DNA of 64,000 bases from Rhodohalobacter sp. 614A (GTDB lineage: Bacteria; Bacteroidota; Rhodothermia; Balneolales; Balneolaceae). Below the pieces are notes generated by a model that worked only from the letters and a program-made list of their open reading frames with translations, had not been told where the DNA came from and searched no databases. The stretch lies in contig NZ_JAKEDS010000001.1 in the NCBI RefSeq assembly GCF_021462415.1, positions 220,273 through 284,272 on the forward strand, given 5' to 3'. A program made the translations under genes and the position numbers. This document shows positions 63,346 to 64,000 of the stretch, piece by piece; positions within the stretch are counted from its first letter, which is position 1; each line of letters begins with the position of its first letter.

Positions 63346-64000
63346 ATGGTGGCTACCATGAAATTTACACCTTCGCGCATCGCGCTGATCTATCTTGGAT
63401 TTGCATTTCTTTGGATTACCACAACAGACTGGATTGTCGATTATTTCTTTGCAGGAGAAAGTTTTGTCGCTGAGATCCACCTGTTTAAGGGATATTTTTA
63501 TGTAACGGTTACTGCCTTTTTTCTTTACCTGATGGTTAGAAGCCACGAACTAACGCTAAAGAGAGAACAGGAACTGCAAAACACAATCATAGAAACTATT
63601 CCTGTAATGATCACCGTTTACCGGCCCGATCTCTCTGAAATTTCAGTTAATCCTGAATTTGAAAAAATTACAGGTTGGTCCAATAAAGAGATCACCTCCG
63701 TAAACCTTCTGGACAGGCTCTATCCGGACAAGGATTATCAAAGCGAAGTTCTGGATTTTATGGACAAAACCAACACAGGATGGAAAGATTTTGAAATGGT
63801 CACAAAGGATGGACGGATTATACAATCAGCCTGGACAAATCTTCGCCTTTCTGATGAAACCCAGATTGGAATTGGCCTCGACATTACAGAGAGAAAGCAG
63901 ATCGAAGAAAAGCTTAAAATGAGTGAAGAATGGCTTCAGCTAACCACCACAAGCTCCAACACGGGACTTTGGGAGTGGCATCCCCAAACAGGAGAAACTG
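63346..64000 (+). CDS. PAS-domain membrane sensor protein, N-terminal part (cut at window edge)
   Basis: Partial gene, open to the right edge. ATG 63346 is the first start after an in-frame stop at 63337-63339; ATG 63358 is also possible. Two membrane segments bracket an extracytoplasmic loop (RIALIYLGFAFLWITTTDWI and YFYVTVTAFFLYLMV), followed by REQELQNTIIETIPVMI and a PAS domain (SVNPEFEKITGWSNKEITSV, ending in GIGLDITERKQIEEKL). A second PAS-like domain starts just before the edge (TSSNTGLWEWHPQTGET). This layout is typical of a sensor histidine kinase, but the kinase part is out of view, so a diguanylate cyclase cannot be excluded. Confidence 0.82.
   Translation, partial: MVATMKFTPSRIALIYLGFAFLWITTTDWIVDYFFAGESFVAEIHLFKGYFYVTVTAFFLYLMVRSHELTLKREQELQNTIIETIPVMITVYRPDLSEISVNPEFEKITGWSNKEITSVNLLDRLYPDKDYQSEVLDFMDKTNTGWKDFEMVTKDGRIIQSAWTNLRLSDETQIGIGLDITERKQIEEKLKMSEEWLQLTTTSSNTGLWEWHPQTGET

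Noticed and set aside
1-64000. tRNA, rRNA, CRISPR array, prophage or conjugation genes
   Set aside because: Reading of the gaps found no candidate for any of these. A dedicated scan (tRNAscan-SE, Infernal) was not possible here.

Overview
The window looks like chromosomal DNA of a free-living Gram-negative bacterium of the Bacteroidota/Rhodothermota/Balneolota kind, most likely Balneolota. This is an inference from moderate GC, family signatures (DUF4159-MoxR-DUF58-BatA cluster, TldD proteins with an export-like leader, DUF4920, a cysteine-poor TraR/DksA protein, YfhO and HTTM membrane proteins) and many intergenic palindromes. No rRNA, tRNA, CRISPR array, prophage or origin was seen. Most of the window is dense housekeeping DNA.

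Layout. 1-84 is a TTTCGGG tandem repeat running off the left edge, followed by a SpoU RNA methyltransferase (181-948). 1167-13761 is a long co-directional block: two TldD-type proteins and one TldE-type protein, a terminator, then DUF4159, MoxR ATPase, DUF58, BatA-like and two large membrane proteins. A HigBA toxin-antitoxin pair (13851-14444), a small lipoprotein and a PIN-PhoH ATPase follow. A 122-bp REP-type element (about 16513-16634) precedes a gene resembling vitamin-K-dependent gamma-carboxylase (minus strand). PEP carboxykinase, glutamate racemase and a quinone-oxidoreductase-like protein come next.

21848-31088 is a surface-glycan region: GT2 and flippase on the minus strand, and a tightly coupled operon of WecE-like aminotransferase, sulfotransferase, GT4 and GT2 on the plus strand, then YfhO and GatC on the minus strand. 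31525-39426 holds single-gene units (phosphoesterase, thioredoxin, DUF4920, D-amino-acid aminotransferase, sugar-phosphate isomerase-like, DksA-like, cold-shock protein, DinB-like, sugar porter) and a double palindromic repeat at 36504-36736. PEP carboxylase (39758-42565) pairs metabolically with the PEP carboxykinase.

44844-45540 is a decayed REP-associated transposase element (two frameshifts) whose ends match the 122-bp element at 16513. A metH-DinB-GGCT operon faces metF across an intergenic region with an 11-bp inverted repeat. 51550-58927 holds a GlcNAc-kinase-like protein, TatD, PdxB, pyrimidine phosphorylase and a PspA operon with two unidentified coiled-coil proteins and an enoyl-CoA hydratase. 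The window closes with a CNNM/CorC protein, a two-module AAA ATPase resembling Ycf46, PheA, and the first 218 or so residues of a PAS sensor protein cut by the right edge.

The most notable items are the transposase relic with its deletion derivative, the gamma-carboxylase-like gene with the catalytic lysine region conserved, the TldD/TldD/TldE-Bat-like block, the PspA operon with unknown partners, the two-module AAA ATPase, and several precise palindromes in gaps.
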